A stretch of DNA of 50,139 bases from Bacteroidota bacterium (GCA_018818165.1 JAHISP010000055.1:1-50139), one strand, 5' to 3'. Shown: positions 1-9,485, counted from the first letter of the stretch. Numbers and translations: made by a program. Notes: generated by a model not told the origin, from the letters alone.

Positions 1-1687
1 CCTCAAGTACTAACTGAGCTTTTTCATTTTCAAAAAGGCTAACTTCAACATTTCCTTTTGAAGTGTATTTAATTGCGTTATCTATAAGATTAGCAATAAT
101 TTGTGTTACACAATATTCGTCGCAATAAAGTGTTGAGTTATTAGCAATTGATTTAAAATTGAAATTAATGTTTTTATTTTTTGCTAAAATTGAATGTTCT
201 TTAACAAGTGGAGTAATTATTTGGGAAACTAAATCTACATTATTCTTCCAAAGATTAAAAGAACCAGTTTGAATTTCGGACATATTAAGAATTAAATCTA
301 CAGTTCTTATAATTCGCTTCGAAGCTATATCCATACTAGTGAAACAAAATTGAAAATTCTCATTGAGTGATTCTTTTAGTTCTTGTTTTAAATATGAAGA
401 GTTACTAATAATAATGTTAAGTGGCGTTCTAATTTCGTGCGACATTTGCGCAAGAAACTCTGTTTTTAGTTTTTCTGATTCTTCTGCTTTTTCTTTTGAT
501 TGTATTATTTCTTTCTCAAATTGTTTGCGCTCAGTTATATCCCTAAAAACACTTAATGAAACTGTTGGTTGATTAGCAATATTTAGAAAAGTATTTGATA
601 GATCAAGATGAAGCTTTTCTCCATTCCAAATTATAATTTCTCTCTCAATATGTTCTGGAATTACACGAGCACGAAATCTTTGTTGATGTTTTTCTAAGAT
701 ATAATCTCTTCTTGATTCTTGATAAACAGCAGACATTGGTTTCCCTTCAATTTCATCATGCGATTTTTTAAACAATTTGCAGTAAGAATCGTTAACCAAT
801 AATGCAATTCCTTCTTCGTTTGTAATTCGCATTCCATCTGTGCTTTTTTCCCAAACTGAACGGAACTTCTTTTCGCTTTCTTTAAGCGCTTCCTCTGCAT
901 TTTTACGTGTTGTAATATCAAACAAGTAACCAGTAAGTTGAACTAAATCTCCATTTTCGTTAAAATCACCTATGATATTTCCAATTACAGTAATTATTTT
1001 GCCGTTACGAAGAATGAATTGTTGTTCGTACTCTTCAGCTTTTTTCTTTTCGCGTATTAAATTAATAAATATATCTCTAGCCTGTGGGTTTAAATAAAGT
1101 TCAGAAATGTTAGTTTTCATAATTTCGCTAACAGAACTAAAACCAAATATTTTAGCAAAAGAATTATTACATAATAAAATTGTTCCATCAACAGCAGTAA
1201 TAAAATCACCAGTAAGATCATTCTCGAATAATCGTTTATATTTTAATTCACTTTGTCTCAAATCTTCAATTGCTTGTTTTCGTTGAACTCTTATTTTAGC
1301 TTCTTGTAATTCACGTTCAATTGCTGGAATTAATCGTTTTAATTGTCCTTTCATTAAATAGTCTTGCGCTCCAGCTCTCATTGCATTTACAGCAACATCT
1401 TCCCCAATTGTTCCAGATATAATAATGAAAGGTATATCTATTTCTCTACTTTTTATGATATTTAGCGCTGCTAAACCATCGAAATTAGGCATAGAGTAAT
1501 CACTTAGAATAATATCCCAAGTTTGTCTATCAAGGGCGTAGTTTAGTTCTTCGCTTGTTTCAACAACAATATAATCAGGATTATAACCACCGCGTATAAG
1601 CTCTAAGAGTAACAATTCTTTATCATCATTTGAGTCCTCAATTATAAGCACTCTAATTGGAATTTTAATTTTCTCATTTAAATTCAT
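1..1687 (-). CDS. REC-PAS-PAS hybrid histidine kinase (3' part cut by window edge)
   Basis: Cytoplasmic sensor kinase, read from ATG at 1687 and open to the left edge, so the C-terminus is missing. Translation shows an N-terminal receiver domain (about residues 10-130; RVLIIEDSNDD acidic pocket, phospho-acceptor Asp in LSDYSMP, conserved Lys in YLMKG), a coiled linker, two PAS domains (each followed by an 'ITxRK' end motif), a HisKA domain with the phospho-acceptor His in MSHEIRTPL, and the start of an HATPase domain with an intact N-box (NLIDNAIKYT). No membrane segment is seen. The start overlaps the stop of the upstream response regulator by 14 bp, so the genes are translationally coupled. 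The receiver-first order suggests that it takes phosphate or a signal from the upstream sensor kinase (inference). The ligand of the PAS domains is unknown. Confidence 0.88.
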   Translation of the reverse strand, partial: MNLNEKIKIPIRVLIIEDSNDDKELLLLELIRGGYNPDYIVVETSEELNYALDRQTWDIILSDYSMPNFDGLAALNIIKSREIDIPFIIISGTIGEDVAVNAMRAGAQDYLMKGQLKRLIPAIERELQEAKIRVQRKQAIEDLRQSELKYKRLFENDLTGDFITAVDGTILLCNNSFAKIFGFSSVSEIMKTNISELYLNPQARDIFINLIREKKKAEEYEQQFILRNGKIITVIGNIIGDFNENGDLVQLTGYLFDITTRKNAEEALKESEKKFRSVWEKSTDGMRITNEEGIALLVNDSYCKLFKKSHDEIEGKPMSAVYQESRRDYILEKHQQRFRARVIPEHIEREIIIWNGEKLHLDLSNTFLNIANQPTVSLSVFRDITERKQFEKEIIQSKEKAEESEKLKTEFLAQMSHEIRTPLNIIISNSSYLKQELKESLNENFQFCFTSMDIASKRIIRTVDLILNMSEIQTGSFNLWKNNVDLVSQIITPLVKEHSILAKNKNINFNFKSIANNSTLYCDEYCVTQIIANLIDNAIKYTSKGNVEVSLFENEKAQLVLE

Positions 1688-2135
1688 TGTTTTCTTCATT
1701 GTTTTTAGGGAATTCATTCATTGCCAGCCAATATACACCTATACTACTGGCTACTTCAACAAACTTATTAAAATCAACAGGTTTTCTTATAAAACTGTTA
1801 GCCCCAAATCCATAACTTGCAATTACATCTTGTTGTTCTTTAGATGATGTAAGCACAACTACAGGAATAAGTTTTGTGTGTTCTTCATTACGTATTCTCT
1901 TTAAAACTTCAAGTCCGTCAATTTTGGGTAGTTTAAGATCAAGAATTATCAGAGTAGGTAAAGGGTTTTTCAGTTTGTCATCAGTATTTTTGCCAAGCAG
2001 ATAATCTAATGCTTCAGCTCCATCGCGAACAACAATAATATCATTTACAAGGTGATTCTTTTTTAGTGCTCTAATTGTTAACAACTCATCGTCCGAATTA
2101 TCTTCTACAAGAAGAATAGTTTTCTTCATTGTCAT
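1674..2135 (-). CDS. Single-domain response regulator, Rcp1-type
   Basis: A stand-alone CheY-like receiver of 153 residues without an output domain. The visible motifs are ILLVEDNSDDELL (acidic pocket), LIILDLKLPKIDG (phospho-acceptor Asp), VVVLTSS (conserved Thr/Ser) and FIRKPVDF (Lys-Pro). The segment between strands 1 and 3, with ALDYLLG, is typical of the Rcp1 family that partners with bacteriophytochrome-like or PAS/GAF kinases. The ATG directly follows the TAA of the sensor kinase gene; a GCGAGG ribosome-binding site lies inside the end of that gene. A second ATG two codons in is an alternative start. It probably shuttles phosphate between the two flanking kinases or acts through protein contacts (inference). 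Confidence 0.9.
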   Translation of the reverse strand: MTMKKTILLVEDNSDDELLTIRALKKNHLVNDIIVVRDGAEALDYLLGKNTDDKLKNPLPTLIILDLKLPKIDGLEVLKRIRNEEHTKLIPVVVLTSSKEQQDVIASYGFGANSFIRKPVDFNKFVEVASSIGVYWLAMNEFPKNNEENNEFK

Positions 2136-5099
2136 TTATACCTCGCTTTGTGAATTTAGTGTAAAATAAAATGTTGCGCCACTATCAACATTTCCTTCAG
2201 CCCATACTTTACCATAATGTCGGTGGATTATTCGTTGAACAGTTGCTAACCCAATACCTGTTCCAGCAAATTCATTTTGTTGATGAAGTCGTTGAAAAGG
2301 CGAAAACAATTTATTTGAATATTTCATATTAAATCCAGCTCCATTATCACTTATAAAATAAGAACTCTTGCCATTAGAATCAATTTTTCCAAATTCTATT
2401 TTAGATTCATTTTTCTTTGAAGTAAACTTCCAAGCGTTTTCCAAAATGTTGTAAATGGCTGCTCTAATTAGATTTGGGTCAGCAATATCAATCATATTTG
2501 GAGCTATAATAAACTGGATTTTTCGATCAATATCTTGAACTTGTAACTCATTTTTAATCGATTCTGCAATTTCTGATAGATTTACTTTAGCAAAATTTAT
2601 TGAACTTCTTGTAACTCGAGAAAGTTTGAGCATATCATCGATTAATCTTGCCATCATTTGAGCAGAAGAACGAATTCTGTTTAAGAAATTTTTGCCTTGT
2701 GTGTCAAGCAAATCGTAATAATCTTCCAAAATTGCTTGGCTAAATCCGTCAATGCTACGCAAAGGTGCGCGTAAATCATGCGAAATTGAATAAGAAAATG
2801 ATTCAAGTTCTTTATTTGTTGCTTCTAATTGTGCGGTTCGTTCAATTACACGAAGTTCAAGTTCTTCATTTAGATTTCGAATTTCTTCTTCAACTCGTTT
2901 GCGCTCAGTTATATCAATTAAATGTGTAATAAAATAAAGTTGGTTATTATTTTTATCACTCAAAAGGGAAGATGAAACTTCAGCCAAAATTATATCACCA
3001 TTTTTTTTCAAATACCTTTTTTCAAAATTTATTGATTCATTTTGATTTTTAAGCAGACCAATTATAAAATCGCTGCTCACTGAAATATCATCCGGGTGAG
3101 TTATTTGTTGAAAAGTGAGAGAAAGCAATTCGGGTGCATAATATCCTAAAATTTGGCACATTTTTGCATTTACTTGCAAAAACTGACCGTCAGTTCCTGT
3201 TAAACACATTCCAACTGCCGAATTTTCAAATGCTGTTCGAAAGCGTATTTCACTTATCCTTAATTCATTTTGGGCTTTTTTAATTTCGGTGATATTTCTA
3301 GTAATGGATAAAATATGAAGCACATTATTTAAGGAAATAATAGAAGAAGACATTAATCCAGTAATTATCCTTCCATCTTTCATTCTAAACTTTACTTCCA
3401 AATTTGGATAGATACCATGAGTTTTTAATCCAGCTACTAATTTTGCTCTGTCTTCAGCATTTTCCCAAATGTTTATTTCTAAAGAAGATTTTCCAATTAC
3501 ATCTTCTCTATTATATCCAGTAATTGAAGTAAACCCATCATTAATTTCAACAAAAATACCATCTTCTAATCTGTTAATATTAATTGAATCGGGACTTGTA
3601 TGAAAAGCCAATTTAAATTTTTCTTCACTTGCTTTTAAGGTTTCTTCAGCTTTTTGTCGCGAAGCAATATGCTCAATTAGTAATTCCTTTTGTTTAGTAT
3701 TTTGCTCAAAAAGCGTTGAGTTTTCAATAGAAATTGCAATCTGATTTGCAACAATTTGTAGATGTTCTAAATCAATTTCAGAAAATTCATATTCTATTTT
3801 TTCAGAATAAATACCAATTATTCCAATTATTTTATCTTCAATAAATAGGGGAGCACCAGCATAAGATACAAATTCATATAAATTAGGATAAAATTTAGCT
3901 GAATCAGCATGGGATTTTTCTTTAATAATGTTCTTAATTCTAATTGCTTTTTTTGTACTAATTATTTTGCCACCAACTCCTTCATTTATGGCAAATGACT
4001 CAATTAAATTTTTCTTTTTAATTCCTACGCTGCCCCAAAGTTTAAGCTCTTTGCCTTCTATTATTCGCACAATGCAGGCATTTACTTTAAAAGTATCTTT
4101 AATATAATTGAGTAGCTCTGCTATTTGTTCTTGTGCAGAATATTTATCAATTCTTGCAGCTTTTACGTTTGAGATTAATTTTAATCGTGAATTAGCAAAT
4201 TCAAGTTCTTTTGTCTTTCTTCTAACTAAAGCACGTAGTGAAATATTGATTATTACAAATAAAATAACTATTCCAACAAGGATTGAGATTATTAAAACTA
4301 AATTATTCGAAATCCAAGATTCCTTTTGTGTAGTAAACCAATTTTTATGAAGTTCATTAAACTTACCATTTTCTTTTAAACGAACCATTCCAACATTAAT
4401 TAGTTTTAATAATCTATTATTTCCTTTTTTAACAACAAAAGAAAACTCACGGGGAAATAATGGTCTGCCGATAACAATTAAATTATTATTTTTAAGCTTA
4501 CTAATACCTTCATTCTGAATAATGTCAGAAACAATTGCGGCATCACAATTACCTTCTGAAAGTAAGATTAAGGCATCTTGTTCACTTGGCACAGAGATTA
4601 AATTTATTTTTGGATAATTTGTAATTAAGTATTCTTCTAAAGTGGAAGAAGCGTAAACAGCAACATTTTTGTTTGCTAAATCTGAAATGGAGAAAATTTC
4701 TCTATTTCCTTTGTGGATAAATATTTTATCGTAAGTTACTTCGTGGGGAATTGCATAATCAAATTTCATGTCGCGTTCTGCCGAATAAAACATATCTGAA
4801 ACATGAATTGTCTCTTTATTTTCGAATTCATTTTTTATATCAGCCCAACTACCTAATTTGAATTCTACCTTAAACTCCATTTCATCAGCAATAGCTTTCA
4901 TCAAATCAATATTAAATCCTGCTGGTTTACCATTTTCGTCTAAAAATTCGTATGGAGGAAAATTTGAATCACTTCCAAAAACAACTGGATTTGGTACTTC
5001 AGTTTGTGAATATTGTGGCTTGGAAAACAAAATTAATAAAAAAACCACAAATAGCAGCGTTATTACATTAGCATTAATCCAATCATTAACTGATTTCAT
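2136..5099 (-). CDS. Sensor histidine kinase with periplasmic solute-binding domain (SBP_bac_3-GAF-PAS-PAS-HisKA-HATPase)
   Basis: A 987-residue membrane kinase. After a signal/anchor at about 10-28 comes a family 3 extracellular solute-binding domain (about 35-258; FGSDSNFPPYEF and GFNIDLMKAIADEM are typical of amino-acid-binding proteins), then one transmembrane helix (about 265-290), a GAF domain (about 325-460), two PAS domains (about 490-735), a HisKA domain with SISHDLRAPLRS, and an HATPase domain with N-box (ILENAWKF), DNGAGF and GTGIGLATV. All kinase motifs are intact. The solute-binding domain should sense an amino acid or similar small ligand in the periplasm (family knowledge); the real ligand cannot be told. 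First gene of the three-gene operon; a 200-bp region separates it from a divergent lipoprotein gene. Confidence 0.93.
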   Translation of the reverse strand: MKSVNDWINANVITLLFVVFLLILFSKPQYSQTEVPNPVVFGSDSNFPPYEFLDENGKPAGFNIDLMKAIADEMEFKVEFKLGSWADIKNEFENKETIHVSDMFYSAERDMKFDYAIPHEVTYDKIFIHKGNREIFSISDLANKNVAVYASSTLEEYLITNYPKINLISVPSEQDALILLSEGNCDAAIVSDIIQNEGISKLKNNNLIVIGRPLFPREFSFVVKKGNNRLLKLINVGMVRLKENGKFNELHKNWFTTQKESWISNNLVLIISILVGIVILFVIINISLRALVRRKTKELEFANSRLKLISNVKAARIDKYSAQEQIAELLNYIKDTFKVNACIVRIIEGKELKLWGSVGIKKKNLIESFAINEGVGGKIISTKKAIRIKNIIKEKSHADSAKFYPNLYEFVSYAGAPLFIEDKIIGIIGIYSEKIEYEFSEIDLEHLQIVANQIAISIENSTLFEQNTKQKELLIEHIASRQKAEETLKASEEKFKLAFHTSPDSININRLEDGIFVEINDGFTSITGYNREDVIGKSSLEINIWENAEDRAKLVAGLKTHGIYPNLEVKFRMKDGRIITGLMSSSIISLNNVLHILSITRNITEIKKAQNELRISEIRFRTAFENSAVGMCLTGTDGQFLQVNAKMCQILGYYAPELLSLTFQQITHPDDISVSSDFIIGLLKNQNESINFEKRYLKKNGDIILAEVSSSLLSDKNNNQLYFITHLIDITERKRVEEEIRNLNEELELRVIERTAQLEATNKELESFSYSISHDLRAPLRSIDGFSQAILEDYYDLLDTQGKNFLNRIRSSAQMMARLIDDMLKLSRVTRSSINFAKVNLSEIAESIKNELQVQDIDRKIQFIIAPNMIDIADPNLIRAAIYNILENAWKFTSKKNESKIEFGKIDSNGKSSYFISDNGAGFNMKYSNKLFSPFQRLHQQNEFAGTGIGLATVQRIIHRHYGKVWAEGNVDSGATFYFTLNSQSEV

Positions 5100-5299
5100 A
5101 ACAAATCTCTGTTTGTAAAAAATACAATTTTAGACTTACTCGGTTGTTTAAATTACTAATATTTTTAATTAGTATACATACAAAGATTAATTAATAGATG
5201 AATATTGTTTTATGTAACTAAAATATATGTTGTAAAATTAAGACTATTCTGTTTTTTTTTATAAATTTAGGACATAAATTTTAACTATTGGAGGAAAAA

Positions 5300-5824
5300 A
5301 TGCGTACTAGATTTTTACTAATTTCTTTTTTATTTATAGCAATATTTTTTATAGGTTGCGATGAAGATTCACCTACTGAACCAAGTTCAAGTTCAAATTC
5401 TGTAACAATAACTGGTGATATTACAAAATCATTTGATGCTGACTGTATGGCTGCACTAGTTACTGAAGATACTGTTTCAGCTTTTACTGTAATTCTGCAA
5501 CCCAAAGGTTCGGATATTAGTTCTGGTTTTTATTCTAATAATATGTTAACATTTAGCAAGTATTCTAATACATTACCAGCAGTTGGTAAATACAATATTG
5601 GAACTGAGATGGAAGGTGATGAAAAATTCTATTCATTGTTTTTTGCAAATGATTCAACTTTTTATTTTATGTATAGTGGAACCGTTGAAATTACAAAATC
5701 AAGCAGTGAAAATATTTCTGGTAAGTTTGATGTACAAGGCTCCATTTTTGATTATACAAACCCTGACCCAACTAGAATAATTAATGTAAAGGGACAGTTT
5801 TCCACAAAACCAATGAACTTATAG
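5300..5824 (+). CDS. Small lipoprotein of unknown function
   Basis: A 174-residue protein with a lipoprotein signal peptide: basic start MRTRF, hydrophobic stretch, lipobox FFIGC with the lipidated Cys near residue 20, then an acidic, Ser/Pro-rich linker (DEDSPTEPSSSS) that is common in Bacteroidota lipoproteins. The rest is rich in beta-strand-forming residues and has no recognised motif. The start at 5300 is chosen because a GGAGG ribosome-binding site sits at 5290-5294; an in-frame TTG at 5288 lies on top of that site. It stands alone on the plus strand between a divergent kinase gene and a convergent TonB receptor gene. Function not recognised. Confidence 0.8.
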   Translation: MRTRFLLISFLFIAIFFIGCDEDSPTEPSSSSNSVTITGDITKSFDADCMAALVTEDTVSAFTVILQPKGSDISSGFYSNNMLTFSKYSNTLPAVGKYNIGTEMEGDEKFYSLFFANDSTFYFMYSGTVEITKSSSENISGKFDVQGSIFDYTNPDPTRIINVKGQFSTKPMNL

Positions 5825-5832
5825 AAATAATT

Positions 5833-5859
5833 GGAGCTAATAAATAATTTATTAGCTCC
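5833..5859. terminator. Bidirectional hairpin terminator
   Basis: A perfect 12-bp stem GGAGCTAATAAA / TTTATTAGCTCC with a 3-nt loop lies between two convergent genes and is followed by a T-rich run on the plus strand. It can serve both the lipoprotein gene and the TonB receptor gene. Confidence 0.75.
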
Positions 5860-5865
5860 TAATTT

Positions 5866-8085
5866 TTAATGAAAATACAATTTATAAGTCAATCTAAAAT
5901 TTCTGCCAGCCTCTGGAAGTATCGATTTTACACGCGATAAGTGATTTCGATATTCCTTATTTAGCATATTATCAAACGAAAATGAAAATGTGTGAATAAG
6001 TTCTGACTGCGAAATTGAGTATTGAGCAAAAGAATTTAGCACAAAATATCCATTCGTTGGTTCTTCAAATTCATCAACTCTGTCTTGTGATAATGCCCAT
6101 TCTCCGTTAATTCCAAAGGATAAAATATCGTTTGAAAAACTAATTCCAACAATTCCCTTAAAAGGTGGAATTTGTGGAAGCGGTTTTCCTGTATCTTTAA
6201 AGTTACCTTTTGTATAACTTGCGGACGATTCAAAAGTAAAATTATTCAAAAATTCCCACTCAAATTGTCCTTCACCACCGATAAATAAAGCTCCAGTTCC
6301 GCTACTTGCATAAATTGGCAAAAAAGTACTCCAATCGGTTTCGCCAGTATTTCGTGGAATAATGTAATAACTTAAGTCATTTCGGAAAAGATTGAAATTG
6401 AAAAATAAATTATCAAATTTGTGATAGATAAAAAGTTCAGTTCCAAATCCACTTTCATCTTGCAAATCGGGATTTCCAATTTCGTAGGAATATGCAGCTA
6501 AATGCGGACCTTCCGAAAATAGTTCCTCAATTGTAGGCACGCGGGAAGATTTACTAATATTCAATCCAACATGGACATTTTCACTAATTGAGTAAAGTGA
6601 TGAAAAACTTAGCGAATAAGTATTAAAAATCCTTTCTCTAATTGCACCAATTTTTGCGTTTGGATTTTCATTTTGGGGTGAAATTTTATCAAAATTTAGT
6701 CTGGCAGAAAACTCAAAATTGATTTTATTAAAATTTGTTGATTCATATAAATATGCAGCTAAATTAAGTGATTTTGATGGGGGAGTAAAGACAAAGCCTC
6801 CAACCACAAAATCTCTTGCTTCAAAAGACAATCCAATATTACCTACAGATGGAAAAAGAACGTTTTTATGGTCAAGATTTACATAACCAATATAATTTGT
6901 AATTTCAAACTCGGAGCCAATTGCCCCATTTTTTTCAAATTCTTTGTGGCGGTAATAAATTCTGCTTATTTGCGTTTCAATGTGTTCCAAATAATTTCCG
7001 TGAAGATTTATTCGCGATTTTGCATTCCACTGAAATCGTTTCATAGTTATATCAACACCTTTAGGATGCGCTCCTAAAAATCCACCAGGAACGCCATAAT
7101 CTAATTCATAACCACGGAATGAGCTTCCCAAAAATCCAAAATCACCAACATAACTTCCACCAAAACTATAATTCAAATTATCGGAATATGAGTTTTTCAA
7201 AATTCCATTTGGTGTATTTATGTCATCAGCTTTTCTTTTGCTAAATTCACCTCTAAAAGCAATTGGATTAAAAGGAATTTCAACAATTGCCGAGCCTAAA
7301 TATCCATTATTTACCGTTTCTGTGTAAGCGCCAATTGTTCCAGTAATAGAATTGTGAATTTCCTCTGGAATTTCCTTTCTAATTACATTAACAACACCGC
7401 CAATTGTGGTTGAAGTTTGCTGTAAAACTCGCGGTCCACGAATAACTTCAATTCTATCAACAGTAAATGGTTCAATTGTAACTGCGTGGTCGGGCGAAGA
7501 AGATGATAAATCGGTTGTTTTATTTCCATCTTCACTCATTAAAACTCTATCGCCACCCAAACCTCTAATAACTGGTCGCGAAGGAGCTGGTCCCATTGAA
7601 CGCATTGCAATACCAGCCTCATTTTTAAGTGTTGAAGCCAGCGTAATTCCCAAATCTTTTTGAAGTTCTTTTCCTTTAATTACGTTAGAAAGCTCGTGCA
7701 AATCGTCAAATTTAGATTGTGTATTGTGTGCTGTAACCGTAACTGTTGAGATATTTATCAATTTTGGTTCGAGCATGTAAAATCTATTTGTGGGATTATT
7801 TTCACATTTTAGCGAAAACAAGCCTTCTTTGTAAGCAATGTGAGTAATTCTGACTTTAAATGCACCTTCTGGAATATTTTTAAATGTGAATTTTCCATTT
7901 AAATCGGCAATTTCATATCGTTCCAATTCAAGAATTTGAACTGCTGCGTTTATAACAGGCTCGTTTGTTTCGGAATCATAAACAAATCCAACAAAATCGT
8001 TAGTTTGTGCAAAAGAACTTATTGATAGAAAAATGACGATAATGGGAATTATCGTCATTTTATTTAAATATTTACTAATTAACAT
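5866..8085 (-). CDS. TonB-dependent outer-membrane receptor, ZnuD-like
   Basis: About 739 residues: signal peptide ending SSFAQ, a carboxypeptidase-regulatory-like beta domain (about 25-105), a plug domain, and a 22-strand-type barrel ending in an aromatic/basic C-terminus (LTYKLYFH). The plug has PVIRGLGGDRVLM, SSSSPDHAVTIEP, IEVIRGPRVL and GGVVNVI; the S-P-D-H-A run followed by the IEV-RGP block is characteristic of the ZnuD family of zinc (and haem) receptors (established family feature). The ATG at 8085 overlaps the stop of the upstream lipoprotein gene by 11 bp; an ATG at 8058 is the alternative. The neighbours (His-rich lipoprotein, small HFHP protein and, further upstream, a Fur-family regulator) fit a metal-uptake cluster. 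Zinc as substrate is inferred. Confidence 0.85.
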   Translation of the reverse strand: MLISKYLNKMTIIPIIVIFLSISSFAQTNDFVGFVYDSETNEPVINAAVQILELERYEIADLNGKFTFKNIPEGAFKVRITHIAYKEGLFSLKCENNPTNRFYMLEPKLINISTVTVTAHNTQSKFDDLHELSNVIKGKELQKDLGITLASTLKNEAGIAMRSMGPAPSRPVIRGLGGDRVLMSEDGNKTTDLSSSSPDHAVTIEPFTVDRIEVIRGPRVLQQTSTTIGGVVNVIRKEIPEEIHNSITGTIGAYTETVNNGYLGSAIVEIPFNPIAFRGEFSKRKADDINTPNGILKNSYSDNLNYSFGGSYVGDFGFLGSSFRGYELDYGVPGGFLGAHPKGVDITMKRFQWNAKSRINLHGNYLEHIETQISRIYYRHKEFEKNGAIGSEFEITNYIGYVNLDHKNVLFPSVGNIGLSFEARDFVVGGFVFTPPSKSLNLAAYLYESTNFNKINFEFSARLNFDKISPQNENPNAKIGAIRERIFNTYSLSFSSLYSISENVHVGLNISKSSRVPTIEELFSEGPHLAAYSYEIGNPDLQDESGFGTELFIYHKFDNLFFNFNLFRNDLSYYIIPRNTGETDWSTFLPIYASSGTGALFIGGEGQFEWEFLNNFTFESSASYTKGNFKDTGKPLPQIPPFKGIVGISFSNDILSFGINGEWALSQDRVDEFEEPTNGYFVLNSFAQYSISQSELIHTFSFSFDNMLNKEYRNHLSRVKSILPEAGRNFRLTYKLYFH

Positions 8086-8917
8086 TAACTGTGATTGGTG
8101 CAAAAGTGACTCCTACATTTCCATCGTGTAAAATTTTAATAGTAATTGTTGTGGAACCAGATTTTAATCCAGCAACTTTAAAAGCCCAAGGTTCATCAGC
8201 TTCTTGTCCAACAATTTGAACAATACTTATGTCACCAACTTCGACAAGCAAACTATGAGGAGGCACCACTGGAACGAAGTGAACATTATTTGCATCAAAA
8301 AATTCGACTTCAAAATGGTCTGTTGTCTCATTAGTTTTAACTGATAATTGCCCAATAACTTGGCTATTATTAATTGCAACAAGAATATTACCAGTTTCTT
8401 CGTCACTTAGTTCTAAACCAATAGCTATGCCATGAGTTCCAGTTTCGTTAATAACTTTAACAGGAATTTTACCAGAGCGATAATCATTATGATCATTGTG
8501 TTTTACAAAAAACTCAATACTAGTTTTACCAACAAGCAAACCTTGTAAATGGAAAGCAAAAGAACCATCTTCGCCTTCGTGTTGCCAAATATCAGCAATT
8601 GCTGCATCTGCAAATTCCCAAGCCAAAGTTTGAGTTTCGGTTGAAGGTGGGTCAAATTCATTTTCGTTTTCGTCAATAAATTTTATATCATAATGCTCAG
8701 ATAAACCGCCTAAAGGAGCTTTTAAAGTATCAGAAGTTACACCGCGTATAATTCGGGCAACTTCAATTCCTGAATCATAAAAAACCATTCCAATGGCTTT
8801 TAAATGCTCTTCTTGAGGAGCAACTGGGTCATCTTCACAAGCTGTTGCAAAGATGAAAATAGTTAATAAAGAGAATAGCAGAACAATTCTCTTTAAAAGA
8901 AATAAATTCTTTTTCAT
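8075..8917 (-). CDS. His-rich two-domain lipoprotein, probable partner of the TonB receptor
   Basis: A 280-residue protein with a lipoprotein signal (lipobox FATAC, Cys near residue 27) followed by DDPVAPQEEHLKAIG. The mature part looks like two related beta-sandwich units: the pattern W-x-F-x-hydrophobic-x-G-L-x-x-G-x-T-x-I occurs near residues 115-135 and again near 245-265, each after a short 'DI' segment. Acidic and His-containing stretches (WQHEGEDG, VKHNDHNDYR, ILHDGN) could bind divalent metal. The start has a GGAG site 8 nt upstream. Located between the small HFHP protein and the receptor and overlapping the latter, so co-expressed. I do not recognise a named family; a metal-capture role is an inference from composition and context. 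Confidence 0.78.
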   Translation of the reverse strand: MKKNLFLLKRIVLLFSLLTIFIFATACEDDPVAPQEEHLKAIGMVFYDSGIEVARIIRGVTSDTLKAPLGGLSEHYDIKFIDENENEFDPPSTETQTLAWEFADAAIADIWQHEGEDGSFAFHLQGLLVGKTSIEFFVKHNDHNDYRSGKIPVKVINETGTHGIAIGLELSDEETGNILVAINNSQVIGQLSVKTNETTDHFEVEFFDANNVHFVPVVPPHSLLVEVGDISIVQIVGQEADEPWAFKVAGLKSGSTTITIKILHDGNVGVTFAPITVNVN

Positions 8918-8967
8918 AAGATTTTCTCCGATTAGTTTAATTTTAAAAGTGATAATTCCAAATAAAA

Positions 8968-9324
8968 CTAAAGAGAAGGAGGACCTCGAAGGTGAAAAGA
9001 GTAACTAAAATTCTTTTCAAAGTAAAAATTTGTGGTTGGAAATATTAGTTGAGTAGTTTCTAAATCTACTTTTGTAGCATTAGTAATAAAATTTGTGCTG
9101 TTAAATCCATTTTGTGCAAAATTAAGTATTGGACAGTCTTTTGCCGTGTAACTGTGCTCGCTTTTTTCAACTGGAGCTTTATTCAATAATGATTTAGAAT
9201 TTCCAAAATCTACTGGGTGAAAGTGGAAAGATGTGATTAGTAATAAAAACACATAAATTGCCACTAAGGAAATAGATTCGGTTTTGTGGAAAGTTTTAAT
9301 ATTTTTATTTAGAATTTTAGTCAT
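8968..9324 (-). CDS. Small membrane-anchored protein with HFHP and C-terminal RGPP motifs
   Basis: 118 residues with one hydrophobic helix (about 19-35), then TSFHFHPVDF, a single Cys in KDCPILNF, and a C-terminus YSFHLRGPPSL. The layout (one helix, His cluster, CP motif, C-terminal RGPP/RAPP) recalls the small DUF2946-like proteins that sit beside metal TonB receptors in other bacteria; this likeness is by eye. The ATG lies only 15 nt after the 3' end of tRNA-Gln on the same strand, so the mRNA probably starts upstream of, or within, the tRNA gene. First protein gene of the receptor cluster. Function unknown; a role in metal binding is inferred. Confidence 0.65.
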   Translation of the reverse strand: MTKILNKNIKTFHKTESISLVAIYVFLLLITSFHFHPVDFGNSKSLLNKAPVEKSEHSYTAKDCPILNFAQNGFNSTNFITNATKVDLETTQLIFPTTNFYFEKNFSYSFHLRGPPSL

Positions 9325-9338
9325 TTTTCATCTTTTTG

Positions 9339-9409
9339 CTGCCCTACTAGGATTCGAACCCAGAACCAAGGCTCCAGAGGCCTCTGTGTTACCGTTACAC
9401 CATAGGGCA
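9339..9409 (-). tRNA. tRNA-Gln (anticodon CTG)
   Basis: A 71-nt cloverleaf on the minus strand: a perfect 7-bp acceptor stem TGCCCTA / TAGGGCA, D arm with GTAACGGTAAC, anticodon stem GAGGC / GCCTT (one G-T pair), loop CTCTGGA with anticodon CTG at 9375-9377, and T arm with the canonical GGTTCGAATCC-type loop (GTTCGAAT). The discriminator base is G at 9339. CCA is not encoded. It reads CAG codons. Confidence 0.95.
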
Positions 9410-9485
9410 ATGTGTATATATAAATTATTAATAGTTGAAAAAAGCGACCCGAAAAATATGAAATTACAGAACAATAATCATAATA

